64,000 nt of DNA from the NCBI GenBank assembly GCA_001725155.1, contig MEFP01000012.1, forward strand, positions 310,001 through 374,000, in the 5' to 3' direction. Shown here piece after piece: positions 1 through 8,933 of the stretch. Numbering within the stretch: position 1 is the stretch's first letter; the number at the start of each line of letters is the position of its first letter. This DNA is from Lysobacteraceae bacterium SCN 69-320. GTDB lineage: Bacteria; Pseudomonadota; Gammaproteobacteria; Xanthomonadales; Rhodanobacteraceae. The notes beneath the pieces were generated by a model. That model had not been told where the DNA came from and did no database searches. It worked only from the letters and a program-made list of their open reading frames with translations. Made by a program: the position numbers and the translations under genes.

Positions 1-53
1 AGGACACTGAGGCGTGCGATGCTCGCCGGTCAGCCTCATCCAAGACACTCGCC

Positions 54-779
54 ATGCCACTTTCCGAAGCCCCGGACACCGTACCGCGCGCACTGACCGC
101 TGCTCAAAAGGCCCATGCCGCCGGCTGGGTTCTGTATGCATTGGGCATCGGCTGGCGATTGGTCGCGGGCGATCGCGCAGGGCAAGGCACGCTCTTCGCG
201 ACGGGAACCGCCTGCTTTATCGTCGGGTTCGTCTTGACCGTTTATCCGTGGTTGCGCCGCTTGTGGGGCAGCGCCGTCGCGCAGTTTTTCCACATTGTCC
301 TGCATGCCATCATTCTTGTTGTGTCGTTGATCTTCGCGCGCAATCAAGTGGCGGAAATTCTTCGGCTACCGCCGCAGGACTTTGAGGTTGCGGTCGGTAT
401 GGTCGGGCTGTTGACCTACGTCGTCACCTGGTGGGTCGTCATCGTCGCCATCGCCAACCTCGTGGGTATGATTACACTGGGCATTGGCTTCCTGCCCAGT
501 GAGCGCGACAGGTTGAGTCAGATGTGGCTCTTCGGCAACGCCATCGGCGCGTTCGCCTTTGCGATAGCCGCCGCCTATGCACTCCAAGGCGGCATTGACA
601 ACCGGACGCTACTCAACCCTTTGGTGGAATGGGCCGCTTACTGGGGTGACTACCACCGGGTTGATGCATATCCTGGCGTTCCGCCCGGTGCACGGGTGCG
701 CTTGCACGAGAACGGCGTCGTCTCGTTTGCATCCGTAGTGGATGGGCGGGTCGTCATTCGCGTGACGCGAATGCAGTAA
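54..779 (+). CDS. Multi-pass membrane protein of unknown function
   Basis: A 241-residue protein not recognised as a named family. Residues about 20-185 carry four to six hydrophobic segments, for example around GTACFIVGFVLTV, FFHIVLHAIILVV and VVTWWVVIVAIANLVGMI, so it is very probably an inner-membrane protein. The C-terminal 50 residues are soluble and beta-like. There is no strong ribosome-binding site before the chosen ATG, but it is the first Met of the open frame and the hydrophobic pattern follows at once. It lies close to the window edge, opposite in direction to the metabolic operon, so its operon context is unknown. Confidence 0.7.
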   Translation: MPLSEAPDTVPRALTAAQKAHAAGWVLYALGIGWRLVAGDRAGQGTLFATGTACFIVGFVLTVYPWLRRLWGSAVAQFFHIVLHAIILVVSLIFARNQVAEILRLPPQDFEVAVGMVGLLTYVVTWWVVIVAIANLVGMITLGIGFLPSERDRLSQMWLFGNAIGAFAFAIAAAYALQGGIDNRTLLNPLVEWAAYWGDYHRVDAYPGVPPGARVRLHENGVVSFASVVDGRVVIRVTRMQ

Positions 780-931
780 AGCGGCGCGTGGCGCCACGCA
801 CGCATTGTTTCGAGCGCAGTATCGCGCAGCGGCTCGTACGAAATGCGGCGACGAGGGTTTTGCGACGAGTCGTCTCGCGCAGGGTCGTGCGATCGATGTG
901 GCGGCCGACCGAAGCCGGGATCGCTGCATTG

Positions 932-1300
932 CTATGGCTGCGGCACACCTGCTGCCTCGCTCGCCGGCCGCGCACGGTCGTAACGTTTCGGCGTACCATC
1001 GAGCATATCCGCAGTGACGCACGGCGCTTGCGCCAAGCCCGTCACCCGCGCATGCCCGACAGTGGAATAGCGCGGTGTAGCGGGCGTTCCTTTTGAGAAC
1101 GGGATCCACTCCCGAACGATCGTGATCGTGTCGCCAATAGCTGGCGGTGATGTGCGACGAAAGCACACTTCCAGGACGCTGCCATTGATCTTCGCAATAA
1201 CACCGTCGCGTGTTCGGTCCGACGGGGCGGCCGATGTGGGCAAGGGCAATGTCGCCGCTAGAACGGAAAGCAGCACCACCAGGGAGTAAACGCGTTTCAT
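932..1300 (-). CDS. Small exported protein of unknown function
   Basis: This 122-residue protein begins with a clear Sec signal peptide (MKRVYSLVVLLSVLAATLPL, cleavage expected after the Ala-Ala run). The start was chosen because AAAGGAG lies just upstream; the ORF-track start seven codons earlier would put extra residues before the signal peptide. The mature part has short beta-like stretches (GVIAKINGSVLEV, GDTITIVR, VGHARVTGL) resembling a small barrel repeat, and two cysteines. It is probably periplasmic. No family was recognised. Confidence 0.6.
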   Translation of the reverse strand: MKRVYSLVVLLSVLAATLPLPTSAAPSDRTRDGVIAKINGSVLEVCFRRTSPPAIGDTITIVREWIPFSKGTPATPRYSTVGHARVTGLAQAPCVTADMLDGTPKRYDRARPASEAAGVPQP

Positions 1301-1703
1301 CACTATCTCCTTTGAGCGCATTACGCGGGGTCGCGCCGGCGACGCCGGTGCGGTTCAGCAGTACGATTTCGGTAGGCCGTCGATCCGCCGTCGCTTCCGG
1401 CGCAGCAAAGCGACATGCCGTTTCGTCGCAACCCACGGCCGACGCTCTGAACGAACTCGCCAACGACACACTCACAGCAATCGGGTAGTTGTCCAGTGCG
1501 TCTGGTGCTCCCCGGCAGTGCCGCGTCACGCTCGCCGAGCACAAGCGGGGTCCGCACGCGGACGTGCCCGACTCCGACAAGAACGGCAAGCTGAGTGCGG
1601 TCAAGTTCGATGCCGGGTACGCAACACGGGCGCGATACGCGGCCAGGATCATGGCAGCGCTTCTCGCCAGAACAGCTTCCGCCACCGCGCCTGTACCCGC
1701 GGA
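1301..1703. other. Intergenic stretch without a supported gene
   Basis: About 400 bases between the ATP-grasp gene and the small exported protein, both on the minus strand. Several overlapping open frames exist in both directions, as expected at this GC content. None has a convincing ribosome-binding site, domain or composition. It should hold the promoter of the 932-1300 gene and the end of the ATP-grasp transcript. No clear hairpin terminator was seen. Confidence 0.5.
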
Positions 1704-3005
1704 TCATGACGGTATCCGCAAATAGACCGGCGCAAAGCCGCCGCCGGGCGTACGGAAATTGGTGGTTTGGCCCTGATAGAGCCGCGCAGCTGACCATTGC
1801 ACCCCACCGTCGTAAACGTAGTTGCGTATATCGAACTTCAACGTCTGCGAACCGGTTTGGCGGGAGAGGGGCCGTTGACCGGGGGTAACGATCGCCTGGG
1901 CGACGTAGTCGCCGGCCCGGATATCGTCCCAGGTGCGCCGAGTGAGCTTGTCGCCGCGGTAGGCTGCGCGGCTGCCAAACCCTGTTGCCGGCTTGAAGAA
2001 CAGTCCGCCGCGCTCACGCCACAGACGCTCGGCGTTGGCAGGCGTGACAAGCTCTGTGCGCGGGACGCCCGACAGCAGGATGTCGCGAGTAGCCGCGGGC
2101 ACGCCCAGTGCTTGCAGGGTGGACTCGTCACTGAGCAAGGCCAGATTGCGTTTGTCGGCGTAAAGCGCGTGCGCCTGTGGATGGGGCGTCAGCACCACCG
2201 CGTGCTGCAGGTACGCTTCGCGCAGGACACCGTTACCGGGCGTTTCCAGCGAGAAGTCCGTCAGGCGGTTGTAGACCAGGTCGATCGCCGTGTCGCCCTG
2301 CCTGAGTACGCCGCGATGCAACGTCAATTCCGACGGATCGGCGATGACCGCCTGCAGGCCGTGTTGCCGAAACAATCGCTGGAACAACACAAACTCAGGG
2401 TACAGGTATTGCCGCGCGGGTGCCTCGTCGACAATCGCGATGCAGCGCAGCGGGCCAGTCCGATTACTCACGCGCCATTCGTTGCGGAACATCGCGACGA
2501 TGGCGGCTTCCATCGCTGCCGCGGCGGGCGCGGGGTCCGGCAGCGACGGGCAGCACCGATGTTGCGCCCGCGCGAGAACGGTGTTGAGCATCGCGCCGCC
2601 GGCATTGGTGTTGATTTCGATCAAGCCCAGGGTTTCCGCGGTCACGTGGAAGTCGTAGCCAAAAAAGACGCTGAGGGCGCCACCGGGGGCGTGTCGGGCG
2701 ATCGCGGGTGATCTGGCAAGTACTGCTTCGCGAAAACCCGGCAAGGCCACGACCGATGTCACGGCGCGAATGATCTCTACCATGCGTTCCTGCTGGGCGT
2801 GGGTGATGAACACCGGCCGTGCGGAAAACAGGGTCGGCAGGCGCTCATCGAGCCATGTCATCAGGTCGGGATCGCGCAATTGGGATTGCATCTCGTCACG
2901 CAAGGCGCTGGCGTCGAGCGTGATGCAAAAGCAGTCGCCGTCGAGCGGTTCGACGGTGCAGCCGGCGTAGGATGCCGACGGGGGGAGAGGAGGGGGAGAG
3001 GTCAT
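1704..3005 (-). CDS. ATP-grasp enzyme, circularly permuted type
   Basis: A 433-residue protein resembling circularly permuted ATP-grasp ligases of the glutathione/glutathionylspermidine-synthase kind. Seen motifs: YDFHV...LIEINTNAGG around residues 118-137, IDLVYNRLTD in the middle, and LFFKPATGFGSRAAYRGDK with a following VAQAIVTP near residue 350, matching the nucleotide- and Mg-binding parts of the fold. Such enzymes form C-N bonds using ATP, often on peptides or amino acids; the substrate here is unknown. The ORF track extends 211 codons further upstream, but that part overlaps the preceding genes. The ATG chosen overlaps the stop of the small upstream ORF by 4 bp (ATGA), as is usual in this run. 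The neighbouring exporter suggests a made-and-exported small product. Confidence 0.7.
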   Translation of the reverse strand: MTSPPPLPPSASYAGCTVEPLDGDCFCITLDASALRDEMQSQLRDPDLMTWLDERLPTLFSARPVFITHAQQERMVEIIRAVTSVVALPGFREAVLARSPAIARHAPGGALSVFFGYDFHVTAETLGLIEINTNAGGAMLNTVLARAQHRCCPSLPDPAPAAAAMEAAIVAMFRNEWRVSNRTGPLRCIAIVDEAPARQYLYPEFVLFQRLFRQHGLQAVIADPSELTLHRGVLRQGDTAIDLVYNRLTDFSLETPGNGVLREAYLQHAVVLTPHPQAHALYADKRNLALLSDESTLQALGVPAATRDILLSGVPRTELVTPANAERLWRERGGLFFKPATGFGSRAAYRGDKLTRRTWDDIRAGDYVAQAIVTPGQRPLSRQTGSQTLKFDIRNYVYDGGVQWSAARLYQGQTTNFRTPGGGFAPVYLRIPS

Positions 3006-3403
3006 GCGGGGCGAAGCTCCGCTCGATGAGATGGTCTTCCCGTTCGCCCGACGGGCAAGGGCCCTCGCCAGCACGACCCCATCGGCGGGCGGCTTGGGGA
3101 CGGCAGCGCGGGAGACTGTCGGGGTAATCGCCGTGGGTCCGCGCCGGGGCGTAGCAATGGTCGTCCCGCGCCATTCCCGTGCGAGGACGACGGGCTTCGT
3201 GCCCACCCCTTCGCGGACCGACGATGCGGCGACCTGTTCGGCCGACGCGCCAGCGTCGAGTGAACGCCAGACGACGGGACTGGCCTGGACCTGAGCCGGG
3301 GGCGGGATCCTTCGCCCCCGTCCCGCGTGCCGTGCCGGCATCCGGCCGGTAACGTCGGATTGGTGGTCACTCCACCAACGGAGAAGTTCAACTCGTGTGC
3401 CAT
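3002..3403 (-). CDS. Small ORF between MFS transporter and ATP-grasp enzyme
   Basis: The 133-codon frame starts with ATG directly after the MFS stop codon (TGAATG) with AGAGAGG as ribosome-binding site. It ends with an ATGA overlap onto the ATP-grasp start, so it fits the gap exactly and looks translationally coupled on both sides. The protein (MAHELNFSVGGVTTN then Arg/Pro/Ser-rich) matches no family I recognise and has odd composition. A second frame over the same DNA, in register with the ATP-grasp gene, also reads plausibly. A frameshifted longer ATP-grasp protein is therefore an alternative. It could be a precursor peptide, a linker gene or spurious. Confidence 0.4.
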   Translation of the reverse strand: MAHELNFSVGGVTTNPTLPAGCRHGTRDGGEGSRPRLRSRPVPSSGVHSTLARRPNRSPHRRSAKGWARSPSSSHGNGAGRPLLRPGADPRRLPRQSPALPSPSRPPMGSCWRGPLPVGRTGRPSHRAELRPA

Positions 3404-4666
3404 TCAACGCCTCTCTTGCGTCGATACCGCGGTCGCCGGCGTCGCGGCGTCGGGCGACTGCAGTGCGCTCCATCGCCGCGCCAGCTGCCAGGCTGCCCAC
3501 GCTGCACCGGACAGTGCCACCAGGATCAGGCCGCGCAGGCTCCAACCCAGGGCACTTGCCACAAACGCGAATCCCCCCAGGAACGATCCGCTGGCTTGAC
3601 CGAGCGAGGTCAACGCGGCACGAATACCGAGGCCCCATCCGACGGTCGGTCCGGCCGTGCGCGAGGCCCAGTACGTCAGTGCCGGCTGCAATACGCCGGC
3701 GCCGGCCGCCACAAATGCCACGCCCAGGCTCAGCGCAATGCCGGAACCGGCGTAGTCCAATGCGAGGATGCCCGCCGCGGACAATAAAAAAGCGGGCGGT
3801 ACCCAGCGCCAGACCCGGCGCGGGTCATGGCCGCGGTGGAACACCAGCCATTGCGTGACCAGCATGACCGCACCGCACCCCGTGAACATCATCCCGATGT
3901 CGCTCGGGTCGAGATCAAGTCGGGTCTGGGCGCGAGTGGCGACACCCACCTCATAGACGCCCATCGCCAGACCGGCCAGCGCCGCCAGTGCAATCAAGAG
4001 AGCCAATCGGCTGCGGTCACGTCCGCCGGGAGTCCCCTGAACGGCGTTGGCAGCTCGATGGCGGGCGTCGGAGACGTGCCGTGGCAGCAGGACGAAGGCA
4101 ATAACCGTGATCGTACTCGCCAGCAGTACTGGCACCACCAAGACGGTGCCCTGTGCGAACCATCCTCCCAGCCCGGGCCCTAGTAGACCGCCGAGCAGGG
4201 CGCCCCGTGACAGGCGAGCGAACATCTCCGAGCGCGCCTCTTCCGAGGTGGCGAGCGTGGACATCCAGGTCAGTGCGGCCGGCAACACCGCGGCAGCCAG
4301 TGCCCCCTGCATCACGCGGGTCAGGTACAACAGCGGAAGCGTGACCGGCAACAGTAGCAGCAACAGCGCCATGCCCTGGCCGATGAGGCCGATCCGCAAG
4401 ACATTCACCGGGTGAGCGCGGTCACACGCGCGCCCCCACAGCGGTGCGGTCAGCACGCCTGTCAAGGTATAGACGCCCATTAACCAGCCGGTATGCCGGG
4501 CGATGTCCGCCGGTTCGGTGCCCGTTGCAGCGATCAGCAGGGGCAGGACCGGCAGCGCAATGCCGTAACTCAAGGCCGACGCCAATGCGGCACCGGCCAA
4601 GCGGATGGCGGCCCCGCGCAATGAGCCACTGGTGTGCGCCGGAACGGGCGTGTCAATGGCGTTCAA
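3404..4666 (-). CDS. MFS transporter (drug/metabolite exporter type)
   Basis: About 420 residues with some 12 hydrophobic segments. It has the MFS loop 2-3 type motif (APLWGRACDRAHPVNVLRIG), typical of the DHA1 exporter group. The ORF track begins 115 codons earlier, but that section has no hydrophobic or family-like character. A TTG start at 4666, just before NAIDTPVPAHTSGSLRG, gives the normal family length; the exact start is uncertain. Transport is probably proton-driven export across the inner membrane. It is followed immediately by the small ORF and the ATP-grasp gene and probably shares their transcript. Confidence 0.75.
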   Translation of the reverse strand: MNAIDTPVPAHTSGSLRGAAIRLAGAALASALSYGIALPVLPLLIAATGTEPADIARHTGWLMGVYTLTGVLTAPLWGRACDRAHPVNVLRIGLIGQGMALLLLLLPVTLPLLYLTRVMQGALAAAVLPAALTWMSTLATSEEARSEMFARLSRGALLGGLLGPGLGGWFAQGTVLVVPVLLASTITVIAFVLLPRHVSDARHRAANAVQGTPGGRDRSRLALLIALAALAGLAMGVYEVGVATRAQTRLDLDPSDIGMMFTGCGAVMLVTQWLVFHRGHDPRRVWRWVPPAFLLSAAGILALDYAGSGIALSLGVAFVAAGAGVLQPALTYWASRTAGPTVGWGLGIRAALTSLGQASGSFLGGFAFVASALGWSLRGLILVALSGAAWAAWQLARRWSALQSPDAATPATAVSTQERR

Positions 4667-5047
4667 GAGCTTCTCGATGCCGATGCCGTGATGGCGCGGC
4701 GGCTCACCATCAGCGCCGGCACGAATGCAGCAACCATTGGCCTTCCCACTTGCCGGAGGCGCAACTTGGCGCCGTGAACCCATCGCAGCCTGCCGGCGAT
4801 GGACTGCTGCCACGTCGCCCGTGCCAACCGGTTGCCGGCACGGGTCAACCCATGGCAGAGCGTACTGAAACACAACTCGCGACCGCGTATGGGGTGGATC
4901 GCGAGCCGGAACGAAATCGCAGCCGTGGTGGAGTCGCCCTGCCAGGTGGCACAACGTCGCGTCAGCGCGCCGATTCCCAGAGGTTGGACAGTGGCAATGG
5001 TGGATGGGCACATAGCGGATCCTGGGCGAAGGAGGGCCGGGGCACGA
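4667..5047. other. Gap between cfa and the MFS gene
   Basis: About 380 bases on the operon's coding strand with no convincing gene. The MFS frame stays open here and an overlapping 116-aa ORF exists, but both look like noncoding high-GC frames. It may contain a promoter for the MFS/ATP-grasp genes; no clear -35/-10 pair was identified. Confidence 0.4.
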
Positions 5048-6208
5048 TCAGCGCGGGGCTACGTAGCCGCCGGGTCGGCCCTCGGGCGAGAGCACGATTT
5101 GCCACAACTGGCATTTGCGCACGCGGAACGTAGCCATGCTGGCAGCCAGGTAAAACTGCCACATACGCCGGAAGCGTGTGTCATAACGCGCCGGCAGGCG
5201 GTCCCAGCCGGCTTCGACATTGTCGCGCCAAGCCTGCAGGGTGCGATCGTAGTCCGCACCGAAGTTGTGCCAGTCCTCGAGCACGAACCGGCCCTCGGTG
5301 GCCGCGGCGATCTGCATCGCCGACGGCAGCATCGAGTTGGGGAAGATGTAGCGATCAATCCAAGGATCGGTGCGGTTGGTCGAGACGTTCGTACCGATCG
5401 TATGCAGCAGCATCAATCCATCGGCTGGCAGGCAGCGCGCCGCGAGGTCGAAGAACACGCGATAATTTCGCACGCCCACGTGTTCGAACATGCCGATCGA
5501 GAAGATCCGGTCCACCGGTTCGACAAACGCTCGGTAATCCTGCAACCGGATTTCGATCGGAAGGCCGTGGCACAGCGCGCGGGCGTACGCTGCCTGCTCA
5601 CCAGAGATCGTCAAACCGATGCCGCTGACGCCGTAGCGCTCGGCGGCAAACTTGAGCGCCTCGCCCCACCCGCAGCCGATATCGAGCACGCGCTGGCCCG
5701 GCGTGAGTTGAAGCTTGCGGCAGACCAGATCGAGCTTGGCCACCTGAGCCGCGTCGAGGTCCGAGGCCGTGCGCCAATACGCGCAGCTGTACACGAGTCG
5801 CTGGCCCAGCATGATCCGATATAGGTCGTTGCCCAGGTCGTAGTGACGCTTGCCCACGGTAAACGCGCGACGCCCGGCCTGGGCGTTGATCAACCGGGCC
5901 CGCAGCGCCGCCCAGCGATCACCCCACCCCATCACGTGGTGGTCGAGCCGGGCGGCCAGTAGCCGCGCGAGGAGCTGATCCAGGGCGGCCGCGTCCCAGT
6001 CCCCGTCCATGTAGGACTCGCCCAGGCCGAGCGAGCCCTGCGCGAGCACGCGGGCAAACACCCGGGGGTGGTGTACCTGCAGGTCCCACGGCTGGTCGCC
6101 GTCCACCTGCACCTGTGCCCGCGCCAGCAACGCGGCCACGCGCTGGCGCAGCCGTTCGTCCCGGCAACGAGGCCGCGGTACTGGCGAAATGGGAGCAGAT
6201 GGCGTCAT
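5048..6208 (-). CDS. cfa: Cyclopropane-fatty-acyl-phospholipid synthase
   Basis: A 386-residue SAM-dependent enzyme that converts cis-unsaturated acyl chains of membrane phospholipids to cyclopropane chains. Seen: the N-terminal region ending GLGESYMDGDWD, the HYDLGNDLY motif, the SAM-binding loop VLDIGCGWGEALKFAAERYG, and the SIGMFEHVG motif, in the usual order. The start is an ATG overlapping the acetate kinase stop by 4 bp; the 13-codon extension in the ORF track is not needed. It is the last gene of the metabolic run, so lipid modification is probably co-induced with the phosphoketolase pathway, as expected for acid, anaerobic or stationary-phase stress. Confidence 0.92.
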   Translation of the reverse strand: MTPSAPISPVPRPRCRDERLRQRVAALLARAQVQVDGDQPWDLQVHHPRVFARVLAQGSLGLGESYMDGDWDAAALDQLLARLLAARLDHHVMGWGDRWAALRARLINAQAGRRAFTVGKRHYDLGNDLYRIMLGQRLVYSCAYWRTASDLDAAQVAKLDLVCRKLQLTPGQRVLDIGCGWGEALKFAAERYGVSGIGLTISGEQAAYARALCHGLPIEIRLQDYRAFVEPVDRIFSIGMFEHVGVRNYRVFFDLAARCLPADGLMLLHTIGTNVSTNRTDPWIDRYIFPNSMLPSAMQIAAATEGRFVLEDWHNFGADYDRTLQAWRDNVEAGWDRLPARYDTRFRRMWQFYLAASMATFRVRKCQLWQIVLSPEGRPGGYVAPR

Positions 6209-7332
6209 GGCAACGTTCGGTCCAACGCGGCCAGGGCCAGTTCCCACGCTTCGTCAGCGCGTACGGTGAACGCTGCGATGGTCGAGTCACCGGCATCGAT
6301 CCGTGCGAGCCCAGCGTCATTGGCGGCGGCTTCAAGACGCAGACCGGTCCAGCGCAGGTGCTCGGCCACCCGGGCCCGGATCGGGGCGGCACCCTCGCCG
6401 ATACCGCCCGAGAACACGACCGCGTCCATGCCGCCCACGCTGGTCGCCATGGCGGCAATGGCCTGGGCGATGCGCATCGCGTACTGCTCGCGGGCGCCGA
6501 TTGCCGCATCGCTGGGGTCGGCCAGGAGCACACGCATATCGCCGCTGCCGCCCGCGAGACCGCGCAGGCCGCACTCGTGCCACAGCAGGTGCTCGATCTC
6601 GGGCAACGGCATGGCCACGGTGAGGGCCAGATACAGCACAACGCCCGGATCCAGCGTGCCCGACCGCGTGGCCATCGGGACGCCGTCAAGCGGCGTCAGT
6701 CCCATGGTGGTGTCGACACTGCGGCCGTTTACCACCGCGCACAGGCTTGAACCGCCGCCCAGATGCACCAGTACGAGACGTGCCGCCGCCACGGCAGGGG
6801 CCAGGACGGTGAGTTGACGCATCGCCGAAGCAAACGCCAAGCCGTGGAAGCCGTAGCGCTGGACGCCTGCGGCATGCAGCGACGCCGGCAGCGGCAGACG
6901 CCGGGACCAGGGCGCCAGGGTTGCATGCCAGCTGGTGTCGAAGGCAGCGACCTGTGGCGCCGCCGGCCAGCGTCGACGGGCTGCATCGATCAGGCGCAGG
7001 GCTGAGCGTTGATGCAGGGGCGCCAACGGCGTCAGCGCCGCCAATTCCGTCATCAACGCCTCGGTGACGATGGCAGGACCCGGCCGGGTCGCTCCGTGCA
7101 CAACCCGGTGCGCCACCCGCGCGGGCTGCCCGGCCCCCGCCGGCAACTGCAGCAGTAGCTGCGACAACCAGCGCTCTGCACTGCGGGCATCATCGCTATC
7201 TTCGGGCCGCACGGCGATGGTGGCGCGGGCCGCCGGCGCGACCGGGATGCCGTCAAGGCCCACCGCGTAATATGCCGCCTTGACGGTCGCCGAGCCGACA
7301 TTGAGCGTTAACACGTTGCGCGGCGCATTCAT
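6205..7332 (-). CDS. ackA: Acetate kinase
   Basis: A 375-residue ASKHA-fold kinase that converts acetyl phosphate plus ADP to acetate plus ATP in the cytoplasm. Motifs seen in order: LTLNVGSATVKAA at the N-terminus (phosphate 1), FDTSWHATL, YGFHGLAFASAM, VHLGGGSSLCAVVNG, and FSGGIGEGAAPIRARV near the C-terminus (adenosine). It is slightly shorter than the usual 400 residues and has GSAT instead of the common GSSS. The start is the internal Met with an ATGA overlap to the upstream kinase-like gene. It sits downstream of phosphoketolase, its natural supplier of acetyl phosphate. Confidence 0.93.
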   Translation of the reverse strand: MNAPRNVLTLNVGSATVKAAYYAVGLDGIPVAPAARATIAVRPEDSDDARSAERWLSQLLLQLPAGAGQPARVAHRVVHGATRPGPAIVTEALMTELAALTPLAPLHQRSALRLIDAARRRWPAAPQVAAFDTSWHATLAPWSRRLPLPASLHAAGVQRYGFHGLAFASAMRQLTVLAPAVAAARLVLVHLGGGSSLCAVVNGRSVDTTMGLTPLDGVPMATRSGTLDPGVVLYLALTVAMPLPEIEHLLWHECGLRGLAGGSGDMRVLLADPSDAAIGAREQYAMRIAQAIAAMATSVGGMDAVVFSGGIGEGAAPIRARVAEHLRWTGLRLEAAANDAGLARIDAGDSTIAAFTVRADEAWELALAALDRTLP

Positions 7333-8933
7333 AAGTGCCCCGAGCGCGAGATGGCACGTACAAGCCGCCAGGACAGTACGAGCGCGGCCGCGAAGGCGAG
7401 CGCCGAGAGCACGGGAAGGTGCCCCCACAGGCGGGGACCCGCGCCGTGCTGCATCATCACCGAGCCCGCCAGGTATAGACCGAGCGTCACCAGCGCCAAG
7501 GCGAGGCGATTGCCGGTGCGCGCCAACGTCGTTTCCATCGGCTCCAGACCGCGGTGATGCAGCGGCAGCGCGGGTCGACCCTCATCAAGCTGCAGCTGTC
7601 GAAGCATCTGCATCGCCACGACCGGCAACTGCTCGGCGCTCCTGAGCAACTGCTCATGCATCGGACGGCCCACCGTCCGTGGCTGGAGGGTTTGGGCCCT
7701 GCGCTGAGCGTCCCCCAGGGCCTGCATCAGATCCAGCTTCGGATCCAGGGCGCGCAAGGTGTTCTCGACGAGGAACAGCGTGCGCATCAGCACCAACAGG
7801 TGCCGCGGCAGGCGGAAGTTCGCCCCGGCGCCGATCCGGGCCACACGCCAGATGGCATCGGCCATTGACCATTCGTTCAGGGGTAAAGTGGCCAAGCTGC
7901 TGAGGATTTCGCTGATGGCGCGCACGTAGGCCCGCCGATCAATCGGGCCGGAAATAAAACCCATCGCCACGACGGCATCAAGCACGCTCGCGGCGTCATC
8001 GATCATCAGCCCCTCGATCAGTTGGGCGAAGGCCGTGCGTGATGCGGGGTCCAGGAAACCGATGGAGCCAAAGTCGTGGAAGCACAACCGGCCGTCAGGC
8101 AGTTCGAACAGGTTGCCGGGGTGGGGATCGGCATGGAATACCCCGTCGCCCAGGAGCTGGTGCACGTACGCGTCCAGCAGCAGGCCGGCCAACTCACGCC
8201 CGCGCGGCGTACCATTGCGGGTGGCCAGTGGCGCGCCATGGCTGAACTCCTGCACGATGACTGCCGGGGCGACCCGGGGTTCGATCACATGGGGCAGGGC
8301 CAGATAGGGCACAGGGTCGAATGTGCTGGCCAGTCGCCGCATATTGCGGGCTTCCTGGACCATGTCGATTTCCTGGTGCAAGCACTGCCCCAGCTCATCG
8401 ATCAAGTCCAGCGGTTGGTAGCGCCGCAAACCCGGCACCAGCCACTGCCCGACGCGGACGCATCGCCGTAGCAGGCGCAGGTCGGCATGCACCTGGGCCA
8501 CGATGCCGGGCCGGCGTACTTTGACCGCCACCGTGCGTCCGTCCGGCAGTTGAGCCCGATGCACTTGCGCCACCGACGCAGCGGCAAACGGCACCGGCTC
8601 GAACTCGGCGAAGAGCTGATCCACGGGCTGGCCGAAGGCCGATTCAATCGCCGCGACGGCCAATACCGACTCGAAGGGCGGCACATGGGCGTGCAAGGCC
8701 TCGAGCTCGACCAAGAAGGGCGCTGGCAGGAGATCACGGCGCAGGCTCAAGCCTTGCCCGAGCTTGACGAAGGTCGTGCCCAGGCGCTCGAGCGTCTCGC
8801 GCAGGCGGGCCGGAAGGGTGTCCGGAGAGCGCCGGTGCCGTCGCCACCACGCCCAGCCAAAGCCGGCCAGGGCGCTGGCGATCTGCAGGCTGCGCGGCAG
8901 GCGCGATGCGGTCCGGGACCGGGGTATACTCAT
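7329..8933 (-). CDS. ABC1/UbiB-family atypical kinase-like protein
   Basis: The 534-residue protein carries all hallmarks of the ABC1/ADCK/UbiB family: KLGQ near residue 57, the Ala-rich loop AAASVAQVHRA near 118, AVKVRRPG with the invariant Lys near 138, FHADPHPGN near 266, and HDFGSIG near 286. Two hydrophobic segments at the C-terminus (residues about 480-525) anchor it to the membrane. Family members act in ubiquinone biosynthesis or lipid homeostasis. Here it lies between phosphoketolase and acetate kinase, so it is unlikely to be the housekeeping ubiB. It overlaps both neighbours by 4 bp. Confidence 0.85.
   Translation of the reverse strand: MSIPRSRTASRLPRSLQIASALAGFGWAWWRRHRRSPDTLPARLRETLERLGTTFVKLGQGLSLRRDLLPAPFLVELEALHAHVPPFESVLAVAAIESAFGQPVDQLFAEFEPVPFAAASVAQVHRAQLPDGRTVAVKVRRPGIVAQVHADLRLLRRCVRVGQWLVPGLRRYQPLDLIDELGQCLHQEIDMVQEARNMRRLASTFDPVPYLALPHVIEPRVAPAVIVQEFSHGAPLATRNGTPRGRELAGLLLDAYVHQLLGDGVFHADPHPGNLFELPDGRLCFHDFGSIGFLDPASRTAFAQLIEGLMIDDAASVLDAVVAMGFISGPIDRRAYVRAISEILSSLATLPLNEWSMADAIWRVARIGAGANFRLPRHLLVLMRTLFLVENTLRALDPKLDLMQALGDAQRRAQTLQPRTVGRPMHEQLLRSAEQLPVVAMQMLRQLQLDEGRPALPLHHRGLEPMETTLARTGNRLALALVTLGLYLAGSVMMQHGAGPRLWGHLPVLSALAFAAALVLSWRLVRAISRSGHL

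Noticed and set aside
609-1685. 358-codon minus-strand ORF and the overlapping 1321-1797 ORF
   Set aside because: They overlap better genes, have Arg/Ala/Cys-rich composition without domains, and lack ribosome-binding sites; typical high-GC shadows.
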